Below are positions 1-7,629 of a stretch of 64,000 nt of DNA, in pieces. The position numbers and the translations under genes were made by a program. Source of the DNA: Clostridiales bacterium UBA7568 (GTDB lineage Bacteria > Bacillota > Clostridia > Oscillospirales > CAG-272); NCBI GenBank assembly GCA_002479075.1, contig DLLG01000004.1:367932-431931 (forward strand), read 5' to 3'. The notes beneath the pieces are model-generated. The model saw only the letters and a list, made by a program, of their open reading frames with translations. It was not told where the DNA came from and made no database searches. Positions within the stretch are counted from its first letter, which is position 1; every line of letters begins with the position of its first letter.

Positions 1-711
1 TATTTCGTCAACAGCCTGCCAGGTCATACAAAGACCGATTGCCGCTTCGCCGAGCTTAAGCGCCTTTATGGGGCCGGAGCCTGACGACGTATATCCTGCG
101 CCGGAGAGGTTTGCCGCAAGACCGTCAAAGTATTCAAGCGCCTTTTCCTGACCGCGCGCATTTACCATATTGAGATAGAAGATGTATCCCGTGCCGGAGG
201 ATTTGGGGTTCGGCATAGAGACGAGGCCCTTGTATTCGGGTTTGAGAAGGTCGTCATAGCAGGTGGGAACGGAGAGTCCCTTTTCCGCGAGAACCTTCTT
301 GTTTATGACGATCGCTCCGCTTGTACGGATGAAGGGAACGTAGCGATGGGAGGAGGGAACGAGGTTCGGAAGGTATTTATCAAAGTCAACGCCGGGGAGC
401 CCGTCAAGCTTTGCAACCGTATCGCCGATCTTTTCAAGATATGTGTTTTCAAGCTCCATAACGATGTCGCAGTCTGTATTTGTTCCTTCGCCTGCCAGCT
501 TTGCGGCAAGCTCGCCTGTCGATTTATACTGAATTACTATTTTGTATTCGGGGAATTTTTCATCAAACATTTTCTGCGCATTTTCAATGCGGAAGTCTTC
601 GCTTGAGGCGTAGATCGTGATTGTTTTTTTCTTCTGCGAGCACGAAGCGAGCACAGAAAGAAGGGAGAATACTGCCGCGAGGGCAAGGATAAGTGATAAA
701 ACTTTTTTCAT
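1..711 (-). CDS. ABC transporter extracellular solute-binding protein, family 1 (C-terminus outside window)
   Basis: 237 N-terminal residues of a secreted lipoprotein. The signal peptide ends in a lipobox (LASC, Cys at about residue 24), followed by a KKKTITIYASSE stretch typical of iron(III)/phosphonate/thiamine-type binding proteins. The region around residues 100-235 (VPFIRTSGAIVINKKVL, PNPKSSGTGYIFYLNMVN) is characteristic of this fold. The start at 711 follows an AAGGAG site. The gene stays open to the window edge, so its permease and ATPase probably lie to the left. It sits divergent to the nitroreductase gene. The substrate cannot be decided; ferric iron is the commonest one for this subgroup. 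Confidence 0.85.
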   Translation of the reverse strand, partial: MKKVLSLILALAAVFSLLSVLASCSQKKKTITIYASSEDFRIENAQKMFDEKFPEYKIVIQYKSTGELAAKLAGEGTNTDCDIVMELENTYLEKIGDTVAKLDGLPGVDFDKYLPNLVPSSHRYVPFIRTSGAIVINKKVLAEKGLSVPTCYDDLLKPEYKGLVSMPNPKSSGTGYIFYLNMVNARGQEKALEYFDGLAANLSGAGYTSSGSGPIKALKLGEAAIGLCMTWQAVDEI

Positions 712-776
712 ATTGAGCTCCTTTGTTTTTGAGGATGATGTTCAGTTCTTTGCGAGCCGCGCAAAAACTTGAACAC

Positions 777-805
777 ATTGTATCATCGATATGGCGGTTT
801 GTCAA
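777..805 (-). promoter_or_regulatory. Promoter of the solute-binding protein gene
   Basis: TTGACA and TACAAT with a 17-bp spacer, read on the minus strand, about 65 bp upstream of the start at 711. A 13-bp direct repeat (caaaaacttgaac) occurs at 762-774 and 826-838, one copy on each side of the promoter, so it may be a regulator site. Confidence 0.75.
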
Positions 806-882
806 GTGTTTTTCGCTTTTTGATACAAAAACTTGAACGCCGGCACTTTTTGACATTGCCTTTTTGAATGTTCTGCCTGCTA

Positions 883-911
883 TTGCAAATATCGGCGAAG
901 GATGATATAAT
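883..911 (+). promoter_or_regulatory. Promoter of the nitroreductase-ZIP unit
   Basis: TTGCAA and TATAAT with a 17-bp spacer, 45 bp upstream of the nitroreductase start and divergent from the promoter at 777-805. Confidence 0.65.
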
Positions 912-955
912 AAAAAAGAAAATGCGATAAACGCAGCAGCGGCGGAGGTTTTTAT

Positions 956-1483
956 ATGAACGAAGTAATAAAGGCAATGGAAGAGCGGAGAAGCATCAGA
1001 CGTTTCAAAGCGGAGCTTCCGAAGGAAGAGGACATAGCGCAGATAATTGAAGCGGGACTTTACGCTGCCAGCGGCAGGGGCAGACAGGCGACCTTGACGA
1101 TCGCTGTTACAAACAAAGCCCTGCGGGACAGAATCTCCGAGGCAAACCGCAAAATCGGTGGTTGGGCGGAGGGTTTTGACCCGTTTTATGGCGCGCCGGT
1201 GATACTCATAGTTCTTGCGGATAAGAGCTGCAACACATATATTTACGACGGTAGCCTTGTTATGGGCAATATGATGCTCGCCGCGCATTCGCTCGGCCTG
1301 GGCAGTATATGGATACACCGCGCAAAGGAGGAATTTGAGCTCCCCGAATGGAAACAGCTCCTCTCCGATCTCGGCGTGAGCGGCGAGTGGGAGGGCATCG
1401 GTCATTGCGCCCTCGGCTACGCTGATTGTGAGCTTCCGAAAGCTGCCGAAAGAAAAGACGGAAGAGTAATCTGGGTTAAGTGA
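956..1483 (+). CDS. Nitroreductase family protein
   Basis: 175-residue flavoprotein of the nitroreductase superfamily, probably FMN-dependent and NAD(P)H-linked. The N-terminal RRSIRRF motif (residues 12-18) is the FMN-phosphate signature, and LAAHSLGLGSIW (about residues 108-119) is the conserved central helix. The C-terminal half shows the usual HCALGYAD segment. The start follows a GGAGG site. The ZIP transporter gene follows after 22 bp, so the two are probably co-transcribed. The substrate is unknown; the family includes enzymes acting on quinones and nitro compounds. Confidence 0.9.
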   Translation: MNEVIKAMEERRSIRRFKAELPKEEDIAQIIEAGLYAASGRGRQATLTIAVTNKALRDRISEANRKIGGWAEGFDPFYGAPVILIVLADKSCNTYIYDGSLVMGNMMLAAHSLGLGSIWIHRAKEEFELPEWKQLLSDLGVSGEWEGIGHCALGYADCELPKAAERKDGRVIWVK

Positions 1484-1505
1484 TCAGGTTTTCGGGGGAA
1501 AACAT

Positions 1506-2288
1506 ATGGATATGACAGTATTTTACGGGATACTTATTCCGTTTCTCGGAACAACGCTTGGCTCGGCTTGCGTATTCTTCCTGAAAAAGTCTCTCGGAGA
1601 CAGAGTTCAGCGGGCGCTGACTGGTTTCGCCGCGGGGGTAATGGTTGCGGCGTCCGTGTGGAGCCTGCTTATCCCTGCGATGCAGCAATCGGCGCATATG
1701 GGCAAACTCTCGTTTTTGCCTGCGTTTATCGGTTTCTGGATAGGAATTCTTTTTCTGCTCGCGCTTGATAAAATCATCCCTCATCTTCATCGCAACAGCG
1801 AGGGCGCGGAGGGGATCAAAAGTCGTCTGGAAAGGACAACTATGATGATCCTTGCCGTTACGCTTCATAACATTCCGGAGGGAATGGCGGTCGGAGTTGT
1901 TTTTGCGGGGTACCTTTCGGGCGACGGAAAAATCACCGCGGCGGGAGCGCTTGCGCTCTCGATCGGTATTGCGATACAGAACTTTCCCGAAGGGGCGATA
2001 ATATCAATGCCGCTGAAAGCCGAGGGAATGAAAAAAACGAAGGCGTTCCTCGGCGGTGTGCTCTCCGGCATAGTTGAGCCGATCGGCGCCGTGCTGACCG
2101 TGCTTGCGGCAAGCATAGTTGTTCCCGCGCTTCCTTATCTGTTAAGCTTTGCGGCGGGCGCAATGATGTATGTCGTTGTCGAGGAACTCATTCCCGAAAT
2201 GTCAAGCGGGGAACATTCAAATATAGGAACGGTGTTCTTTGCCGTCGGGTTTACCCTGATGATGACCCTTGACGTTGCGCTCGGATAA
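1506..2288 (+). CDS. ZIP family divalent metal transporter
   Basis: 260-residue inner-membrane protein with about eight membrane segments. It has the two ZIP metal-binding helices: HNIPEG at about 121-126 and QNFPEG at about 158-163, plus VEELIPE near the C-terminus. A His-containing cytoplasmic loop (IIPHLHRNSEG) lies between segments 3 and 4. The family imports zinc, iron or manganese; the length and motifs resemble the ZupT/GufA branch. It is the second gene of the nitroreductase unit and ends at a bidirectional terminator. Confidence 0.92.
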   Translation: MDMTVFYGILIPFLGTTLGSACVFFLKKSLGDRVQRALTGFAAGVMVAASVWSLLIPAMQQSAHMGKLSFLPAFIGFWIGILFLLALDKIIPHLHRNSEGAEGIKSRLERTTMMILAVTLHNIPEGMAVGVVFAGYLSGDGKITAAGALALSIGIAIQNFPEGAIISMPLKAEGMKKTKAFLGGVLSGIVEPIGAVLTVLAASIVVPALPYLLSFAAGAMMYVVVEELIPEMSSGEHSNIGTVFFAVGFTLMMTLDVALG

Positions 2289-2298
2289 AAATACATAA

Positions 2299-2326
2299 AA
2301 AACGCACCTTTGCAGGTGCGTTTTTC
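2299..2326. terminator. Bidirectional terminator between ZIP and livF
   Basis: Perfect 9-bp stem aacgcacct/aggtgcgtt with a 4-nt loop, A-tract on one side and T-tract on the other. It serves the converging ZIP and liv transcripts. Confidence 0.9.
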
Positions 2327-2329
2327 TTT

Positions 2330-3040
2330 TCAGCCGCCGAGATAGGCTTTTTTGATATCGTCGCTTTCGGAAAGCTCCTTTCCTGTTCCGGAATAGGCGA
2401 TTGCGCCGTTTTCGAGCACATACGCCCTGTCCGATATGGCAAGCGACTTGCTTGCGTTCTGTTCGACGAGGAGTATCGTTGTGCCGGTGCTGTGGAAATG
2501 TTTTATTATGTCAAATACCTGATCGACGAGGAGCGGGGAAAGACCCATGGAAGGCTCGTCCAGCATAAGCAGCTTCGGATGACTCATCATCGCTCTGCCC
2601 ATTGCGAGCATTTGCTGCTCACCTCCGGAGAGTGTGCCTGCGACCTGATTTTTCCTCTCGCCGAGGCGGGGAAAGATCGAATAGATCTCTTCAATATCGC
2701 GCTTTACAGCCGTCTTGTCTTTTTCAATGTATGCGCCCATAAGCAGGTTTTCATATACCGTCAGCTCCGCGAAGATTCTTCTGCCCTCCGGAACCTGCGT
2801 CATTCCCATTCTGACAATCTTATGAGCGGGCAAGCCCGTTATGTTATGCCCGTCATAGGTGACGGTGCCGCTTTTGGCGTGTATAAGACCCATAATGCTT
2901 TGCATTGTGGTTGTTTTTCCTGCGCCGTTTGCGCCGAGCAGAGTGACTATTTCCCCCTCGCCGACCTCAAACGAAATGCCCTTGAGGGCTCTTATGACGC
3001 CGTAATAAACTTCAAGATTTTCAACTTTAAGCAGTGCCAT
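2330..3040 (-). CDS. livF: Branched-chain amino acid ABC transporter ATP-binding protein LivF
   Basis: 236-residue ATPase. Walker A GANGAGKT at 36-43, signature LSGGEQQML near 138, Walker B LLMLDEPSMGL, and the VEQNA H-loop region. The PEGRRIF segment near residue 90 is characteristic of LivF. It is the last gene of the livJ-H-M-G-F operon, 12 bp after livG. Family knowledge: LivF and LivG form the cytoplasmic ATPase pair of importers for leucine, isoleucine and valine, or in other members for amides or urea. Confidence 0.95.
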   Translation of the reverse strand: MALLKVENLEVYYGVIRALKGISFEVGEGEIVTLLGANGAGKTTTMQSIMGLIHAKSGTVTYDGHNITGLPAHKIVRMGMTQVPEGRRIFAELTVYENLLMGAYIEKDKTAVKRDIEEIYSIFPRLGERKNQVAGTLSGGEQQMLAMGRAMMSHPKLLMLDEPSMGLSPLLVDQVFDIIKHFHSTGTTILLVEQNASKSLAISDRAYVLENGAIAYSGTGKELSESDDIKKAYLGG

Positions 3041-3052
3041 TTTTGTCCCTCC

Positions 3053-3823
3053 TCAGTTTCCGAGATATGCGCGGACGACTTCCGGATTGCTTAAAACCTC
3101 GTCTGCCGTGCCGGTTGCAAGCATTGTTCCGAAATTCAGAACTGTTATCTCATCGCAAAGTCCCGAAACGAATTTCATATCGTGCTCGATGAGCAGGATT
3201 GTCATATCGAATTTGTCGCGTATAAGACGTATCGTGTCCATAAGCTCCGCTGTTTCGCTCTGGTTCATTCCCGCGGCGGGCTCATCGAGAAGCAGGAGCT
3301 TCGGTCCCGTTGCAAGCGCGCGGGCTATCTCCAGCTTTCTTTGCTTACCGTAAGGAAGGTTGCAGGCGAGGTTGTTGCGCTCGTCAAGCAGACCGAAAAT
3401 ATCAAGAATTTCCTTTGCGCGCTCGCGCATCGTCTTCTCGACGCGGAAATGGCGCGGGAGGCGGAAAAAGCTCTCAAAAAGCGAGCATTTGTATTCCGGT
3501 CGGTTTGAAAGCCCGACCATAACGTTGCGGACGACCGTCATATTGTTGAAAAGGCGTATGTTCTGAAAAGTTCTTGCAATGCCCTTGTGATTTATCGCCT
3601 CCTGATGAAGCCCTTTAAGCGACTCTCCGCAGAGGAAAAAGTCGCCTTCTGTCGGCAGGTAGACACCTGTCAGCATATTGAAAACCGTCGTTTTTCCCGC
3701 TCCGTTCGGCCCTATGAGCCCGTATATCTGTTTTTCCTTTATTTTGAGGTTGACGTTTTGCGACGCTTTCAGCCCGCCGAAGGAAATGCCGAGATTTTTT
3801 GTTTCGAGAATGTATTCGGACAT
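3053..3823 (-). CDS. livG: Branched-chain amino acid ABC transporter ATP-binding protein LivG
   Basis: 256 residues. Walker A GPNGAGKT at 38-45, the GIARTFQNIRLF segment diagnostic of LivG, Walker B LLLLDEPAAGMN, and IEHDM as H-loop. The start codon overlaps the stop of livM by one base, which indicates translational coupling. It pairs with LivF to power import through LivH/LivM. Confidence 0.95.
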   Translation of the reverse strand: MSEYILETKNLGISFGGLKASQNVNLKIKEKQIYGLIGPNGAGKTTVFNMLTGVYLPTEGDFFLCGESLKGLHQEAINHKGIARTFQNIRLFNNMTVVRNVMVGLSNRPEYKCSLFESFFRLPRHFRVEKTMRERAKEILDIFGLLDERNNLACNLPYGKQRKLEIARALATGPKLLLLDEPAAGMNQSETAELMDTIRLIRDKFDMTILLIEHDMKFVSGLCDEITVLNFGTMLATGTADEVLSNPEVVRAYLGN

Positions 3824-4974
3824 TATTTATCTCCTTTCGACGGTTTATCCGGCGTGAATTCGTTCCCGACCTTGAGGTCGACGGAAAGAATTTCGTCCAT
3901 TTTGATCTTTGTCGGCACTTTGTCCCAGCTGGCGGCATCGTCTTTGACGATCGACGGGTCGTTCTTTGGCGGGAATATATGTGCCAAGAGGTTGCGGAAG
4001 TTGTATTTTTCTCTGAAGCCCTTGAGCGCGGGAGCGTTGTTATAAATAACGATGACGATCAGGATAAGCGCATAGAGCAGGTCTTTAAGGACCGCAAGGT
4101 CGCCCGTCAGCACCGTGCGGAGCTTTTCGTTGAGTACCGTTATAAGCGTTGCGGCGAGGATTGAGCCGTTTATCGAGCCCATTCCGCCGAGAACGACCAT
4201 AACGAGAATCTCGATTGAATAATTATAACCGAACTTCACCGCCTGAACGGAGGAATTCGTATAGCTGAACATAACGCCCGCTATTCCCGCGAAAAATGCG
4301 GAAATCATAAATGCGACGAGCTTGTATTTTGTGACATTTATTCCCGTCGCTCTTGCGGCAATCTCGTTATCGCGGATGGCAGTTATCGCTCTGCCGTGCT
4401 TACTTCTCATAAGATTCTGAATTATGAGGAGCGTGAAGAGCACGAGTGCGAACGCAACGATGAAAAATGTGTTTTTATTCGGGCGGTTCGGGGTTGAAAG
4501 TCCGAGGTTGCCGCCGAATGCGCCTGACTGCTGAAAGACAACCTTAACGATCTCTCCGAAGGCGAGTGTCACGATTGCAAGATAGTCGCCCTTGAGGCGC
4601 AGAGCGGGCAGTCCGACGAGAAAGCCGAACAGCGCCGCGCAACCGCCGCCGACGAGCAGGGCAATCAGCATTGTGACGGCGCCATTGCCCATAACGGGGA
4701 CGAGCAGGGAAGCGACCTTACCGCCGAGATATGCGCCGATACACATAAATCCCGCGTGACCGAGACTCAGCTCTCCGAGAAAGCCGACAACAAGGCTCAG
4801 CGAAACGGCGAGAACTATGCTTATCGCAATTTTTTCAAGCAATATAGTCGAAGAGGATTTAAGCCCTCCGGCGGCGGATATGACTGCGAAAACGACCGTC
4901 AGAATCGTTATGACTATGTAGTTTACATAGTGTTTCCACTTGAATGTTTTCATTTTTTCCGAGAAGTTGCTCAT
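3823..4974 (-). CDS. livM: Branched-chain amino acid ABC transporter permease LivM
   Basis: 383-residue membrane permease with 8-10 predicted membrane segments. Diagnostic segments are GELSLGHAGFMCIGAY (about 66-81) and GDYLAIVTLAFGEI (about 128-141), and GGMGSINGS in the C-terminal half. A charged tail of about 60 residues extends past the last membrane helix, longer than in many homologues. Start and stop codons overlap the neighbours livH and livG by one base each. Confidence 0.95.
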   Translation of the reverse strand: MSNFSEKMKTFKWKHYVNYIVITILTVVFAVISAAGGLKSSSTILLEKIAISIVLAVSLSLVVGFLGELSLGHAGFMCIGAYLGGKVASLLVPVMGNGAVTMLIALLVGGGCAALFGFLVGLPALRLKGDYLAIVTLAFGEIVKVVFQQSGAFGGNLGLSTPNRPNKNTFFIVAFALVLFTLLIIQNLMRSKHGRAITAIRDNEIAARATGINVTKYKLVAFMISAFFAGIAGVMFSYTNSSVQAVKFGYNYSIEILVMVVLGGMGSINGSILAATLITVLNEKLRTVLTGDLAVLKDLLYALILIVIVIYNNAPALKGFREKYNFRNLLAHIFPPKNDPSIVKDDAASWDKVPTKIKMDEILSVDLKVGNEFTPDKPSKGDK

Positions 4975-5861
4975 TATACCTTCTCCCTTCTTTTCTTGCC
5001 GAGAATTCCCGTCGGTCTTACAAGAAGAATGATTATAAGAATGGAGAATTCTATTGCGTCCTTATAAGGAGCGATTGCCGCAAACGAATCGCATATGCTC
5101 TCTATCATACCGAGAACGATGCTTCCGAGCATTGCGCCGGGAATCGAGCCGATACCGCCTATGACAGCCGCCGTGAACGCCTTGATTCCGGGCATTGCGC
5201 CGAACGTATTATATATATAAGGTGACTGGAGCAGATAGAAAAGTCCCGCAAGAGCGGCAAGCGCAGAGCCGATCGCGAACGTTATGGTTATTATACTGTT
5301 TACGTTTATGCCCATAAGTTGCGCTGCGCCTCTGTCCTCCGAAACGGCGATCATCGCTCTGCCGGTTTTGCTGTATTTGACGAAGAGCGAAAGCGAGACC
5401 ATAACGACTATCGACGCCGCAAGGGTGATAATCGTTGAAACCTTTATGCTGACCGCGCCCAGACTGACCTTTCCGAGATCGGGAACCGAGACGAATTTCG
5501 TTGCCGATTTGAAGATTATCTGCGCAAGGCTTTGAAGCAGGTAGCTCACGCCTATGGCGGTTATGAGTACCGCAAGGGGGGAAGCACCGCGCAGGGGCTT
5601 ATACGCAACCTTTTCGACGATTACGCCGAGCAGCGTACACACTATGACAGCCATAGCTATTGCAACAAAGAAGAAAGCGGGCGAGGAGGCGACGCTCATC
5701 GCGCAGAAAACGTATATCGTGTATCCGCCGACCATTATTATGTCGCCGTGAGCGAAGTTGAGCATTTTCGCAATGCCGTAGACCATCGTATATCCGAGGG
5801 CTATCATTGCATATATAACTCCGACATTCAGCCCGTTTATGAGAGTATTTATAAATTCCAT
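4974..5861 (-). CDS. livH: Branched-chain amino acid ABC transporter permease LivH
   Basis: 295-residue membrane permease. MLNFAHGDIIMVGGY (about 33-47) is the LivH signature, and GGIGSIPGAMLGS (about 237-249) is the cytoplasmic coupling region. It partners LivM to form the translocation pore. It lies 87 bp downstream of livJ, with a hairpin in the gap. Confidence 0.95.
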   Translation of the reverse strand: MEFINTLINGLNVGVIYAMIALGYTMVYGIAKMLNFAHGDIIMVGGYTIYVFCAMSVASSPAFFFVAIAMAVIVCTLLGVIVEKVAYKPLRGASPLAVLITAIGVSYLLQSLAQIIFKSATKFVSVPDLGKVSLGAVSIKVSTIITLAASIVVMVSLSLFVKYSKTGRAMIAVSEDRGAAQLMGINVNSIITITFAIGSALAALAGLFYLLQSPYIYNTFGAMPGIKAFTAAVIGGIGSIPGAMLGSIVLGMIESICDSFAAIAPYKDAIEFSILIIILLVRPTGILGKKRREKV

Positions 5862-5892
5862 AAAAATTCCTTAAAAGATTTTTACGGCACTT

Positions 5893-5919
5893 TGCCGACG
5901 GGGCAGGACCCCGTCGGCA
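5893..5919 (-). other. Intergenic hairpin between livJ and livH
   Basis: 11-bp perfect stem tgccgacgggg/ccccgtcggca with a 5-nt loop, without a T-run on the minus strand. In many binding-protein operons such a hairpin limits read-through or stabilises the upstream mRNA so that binding protein exceeds permease. That role is inferred here. Confidence 0.6.
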
Positions 5920-5948
5920 GATGCGCCTCTATTTTGTTTTGTCCGAAA

Positions 5949-7118
5949 TTATTTTGCGTCGGACTCCTTTACGATGTATTTGAGAGCCGTCTTGTTTACA
6001 AAGCCTTCCGAAGTCCATTTGATGTCTGTTCCCGTAACGCCGGAGTATGTATATCCGCCGCCGAACACTTCTTTGAGTGCGTCGCAGATATCCGATGGGG
6101 AGGAGGTTACGGAGATCTTGTCTCCGGCTTCCTTCATAGCGCCGTAGATAGCGTATACGCAGTCATAAGCGGAGGCGCCGAACTGGCTGAGGGAATCGGA
6201 ACCGTATTTTTCCGTATATTTCTTGATAAACTCTCCGGACGCACCCTCTTCGGATTTGGAATTGAAATGAGAAAGGAAGGAGACCTCCTGAGGGATTGTC
6301 TTTATATCAAAGCCTTCAACGGCTGTATCGATACCGTCGAGACCGTCGCAGCCGTAATATATGGCATCCTTTGCGACATCGTTCTTTGCCTCCGTCATAA
6401 ACTGGGAAGCGGGCGTATAATAGATGGGCATAAAGATGAGCTTGCAATCCTTGAGAGCCGCTATCTGGGAAGCGAAGGAGGCGACGGTGTCGCCGGAGAA
6501 GCTGGCTTCAACAACCGTTATCGATTTGTCAAGGCTTGAAAGGAACTGCTTGCGGATGCCTGTTGAATATTCGTCGTCAGATCTGTAAAGCATACCGATT
6601 GTCTGACCTTTATAATTTTCGCTGATGAACTGAGCGGCTGTAACGCCCTGTTTTTCATCTGCAAAGCACATCTGATATGCGTTGTCGTATTCAACGACGG
6701 CGTCTGCCGTTGCGGAGGGCGTCATAAAGAATACGTTGTCATCGTGAGAGAGAGACTTGAATTCGAGGCAGGGCTTGGTCGTTACGCAACCGAGCGAGAC
6801 CTGCATTCCGTCTTCATACATTTTGGAATAGTTTGTGCCGATGTTTGCGGCATCGTTTACGTCATCCATCATAACGAGCTTGAACTTGACGCCGTTCAGA
6901 CCGCCTGCGGCGTTGATCTCATCAACAGCCATCTGCGCGCTGTTTTTGACAGCCTGCCCGTAAACTCCCGCGCCGCCTGTCAGAGGACCGGAAACGCCGA
7001 TATAGAATTCGGTATTGTTTGCAGCATAATTTGTTTTCTTTGCGCCGCACGAAGCAAATGTGAATGCCGCTGCCGCGAGCATCATCAGCGCAAGAGCGAA
7101 GCTAACGAATTTTTTCAT
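5949..7118 (-). CDS. livJ: Branched-chain amino acid ABC transporter substrate-binding lipoprotein
   Basis: 389-residue periplasmic-binding-like lipoprotein (Peripla_BP_6 fold). The lipobox FASC places the lipidated Cys at about residue 24. The mature part opens with FYIGVSGPLTGGAGVYG, the standard start of LivJ-type domains, followed by AVDEINAAGGLNG. The start at 7118 is chosen because GGAG stands just upstream and the signal peptide begins there; an upstream in-frame Met at 7211 would put a charged stretch, encoded by a terminator hairpin, in front. It is the first transporter gene of the operon. The ligand (Leu/Ile/Val versus another amide) is not decidable. Confidence 0.92.
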   Translation of the reverse strand: MKKFVSFALALMMLAAAAFTFASCGAKKTNYAANNTEFYIGVSGPLTGGAGVYGQAVKNSAQMAVDEINAAGGLNGVKFKLVMMDDVNDAANIGTNYSKMYEDGMQVSLGCVTTKPCLEFKSLSHDDNVFFMTPSATADAVVEYDNAYQMCFADEKQGVTAAQFISENYKGQTIGMLYRSDDEYSTGIRKQFLSSLDKSITVVEASFSGDTVASFASQIAALKDCKLIFMPIYYTPASQFMTEAKNDVAKDAIYYGCDGLDGIDTAVEGFDIKTIPQEVSFLSHFNSKSEEGASGEFIKKYTEKYGSDSLSQFGASAYDCVYAIYGAMKEAGDKISVTSSPSDICDALKEVFGGGYTYSGVTGTDIKWTSEGFVNKTALKYIVKESDAK

Positions 7119-7135
7119 ATTGATTTTCTCCTTTT

Positions 7136-7201
7136 GCCGCACTTTGCGGCGTAAAATTTTATATAAAAAAACGGCTCTGCGTTTGCCGCAAAGCCGTTTT
7201 T
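7136..7201 (-). promoter_or_regulatory. Tandem hairpins in the liv leader, the first resembling an intrinsic terminator
   Basis: On the minus strand an 11-bp stem (one G.U pair) at about 7167-7200 is followed by seven T, then a small gccgc/gcggc hairpin at 7136-7150, then the livJ ribosome site. Only about 48 bp separate the T-run from the livJ start and no promoter is visible there. livJ must therefore be reached by read-through, which makes this a candidate attenuator. The loop side of the first hairpin (ctttgcggc) is complementary to the second (gccgcaaag). Confidence 0.6.
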
Positions 7202-7217
7202 GAATATACACAAGATA

Positions 7218-7436
7218 TTAAAAAACAAACCCTGAAGTAAACGCTTTGAATTTTTCAATAATTATAATGCTCCAAATGCCGATGACGGAAATTAGAGCGA
7301 GGGCAAAAGAAATGGACACAGATATGACTGTGTCCATAATAATTATTGCGAGGGAAGCGTTGCGGCGCGACGAAAAATCAGCCGACTGAACCGCTGAGAA
7401 ATTATTCATATTGCTCATACAAGTCGCTTTGAACAT
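7218..7436 (-). CDS. Small membrane protein in the liv leader
   Basis: 72-residue ORF with a short polar N-terminus (ten of the first 26 residues are Ser, Asn, Gln or Arg) and one long hydrophobic segment at about residues 29-60. AGGCGG stands about 8 nt before the ATG at 7436; a second Met at 7418 is possible. It lies between a consensus promoter (7471-7499) and a terminator-like hairpin, so it is probably transcribed, but I recognise no family. It may be a genuine small protein, or only the leader of the liv operon. Confidence 0.45.
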   Translation of the reverse strand: MFKATCMSNMNNFSAVQSADFSSRRNASLAIIIMDTVISVSISFALALISVIGIWSIIIIEKFKAFTSGFVF

Positions 7437-7470
7437 TTCGCTTGCCGCCTTTCAAACAAATGATGACACT

Positions 7471-7499
7471 ATCATAAACCATAGCGCACGGTTTGTCAA
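7471..7499 (-). promoter_or_regulatory. Promoter of the liv operon/leader ORF
   Basis: TTGACA and TATGAT with a 17-bp spacer on the minus strand. It is the only clear promoter upstream of livJ. Confidence 0.8.
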
Positions 7500-7564
7500 T
7501 TGTAAATCTATATAAATTTACAATCCAAAAAGGCGTTTTTTGCGAAAAAATGCACAAAAACACG

Positions 7565-7623
7565 CAAAAATCGCAAAAAACAAGGGCGCGGACGGAAAAT
7601 TTTCGCTGAAAATCTCCGTCCGC
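7565..7623 (-). terminator. Terminator of the GH2 gene
   Basis: Stem gcggacgga/tccgtccgc with an extended inner A/T helix, followed on the minus strand by a T-rich run (7565-7580 as A on the plus strand). It lies 6 bp after the GH2 stop. Confidence 0.85.
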
Positions 7624-7629
7624 AACAAA

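Noticed and set aside
7136..7201. Classical anti-terminator model for the liv leader (second hairpin pairing with the first)
   Set aside because: The second hairpin is transcribed only after the T-run, too late to prevent termination; the pairing could affect translation only. Kept as a leader feature without that mechanism.
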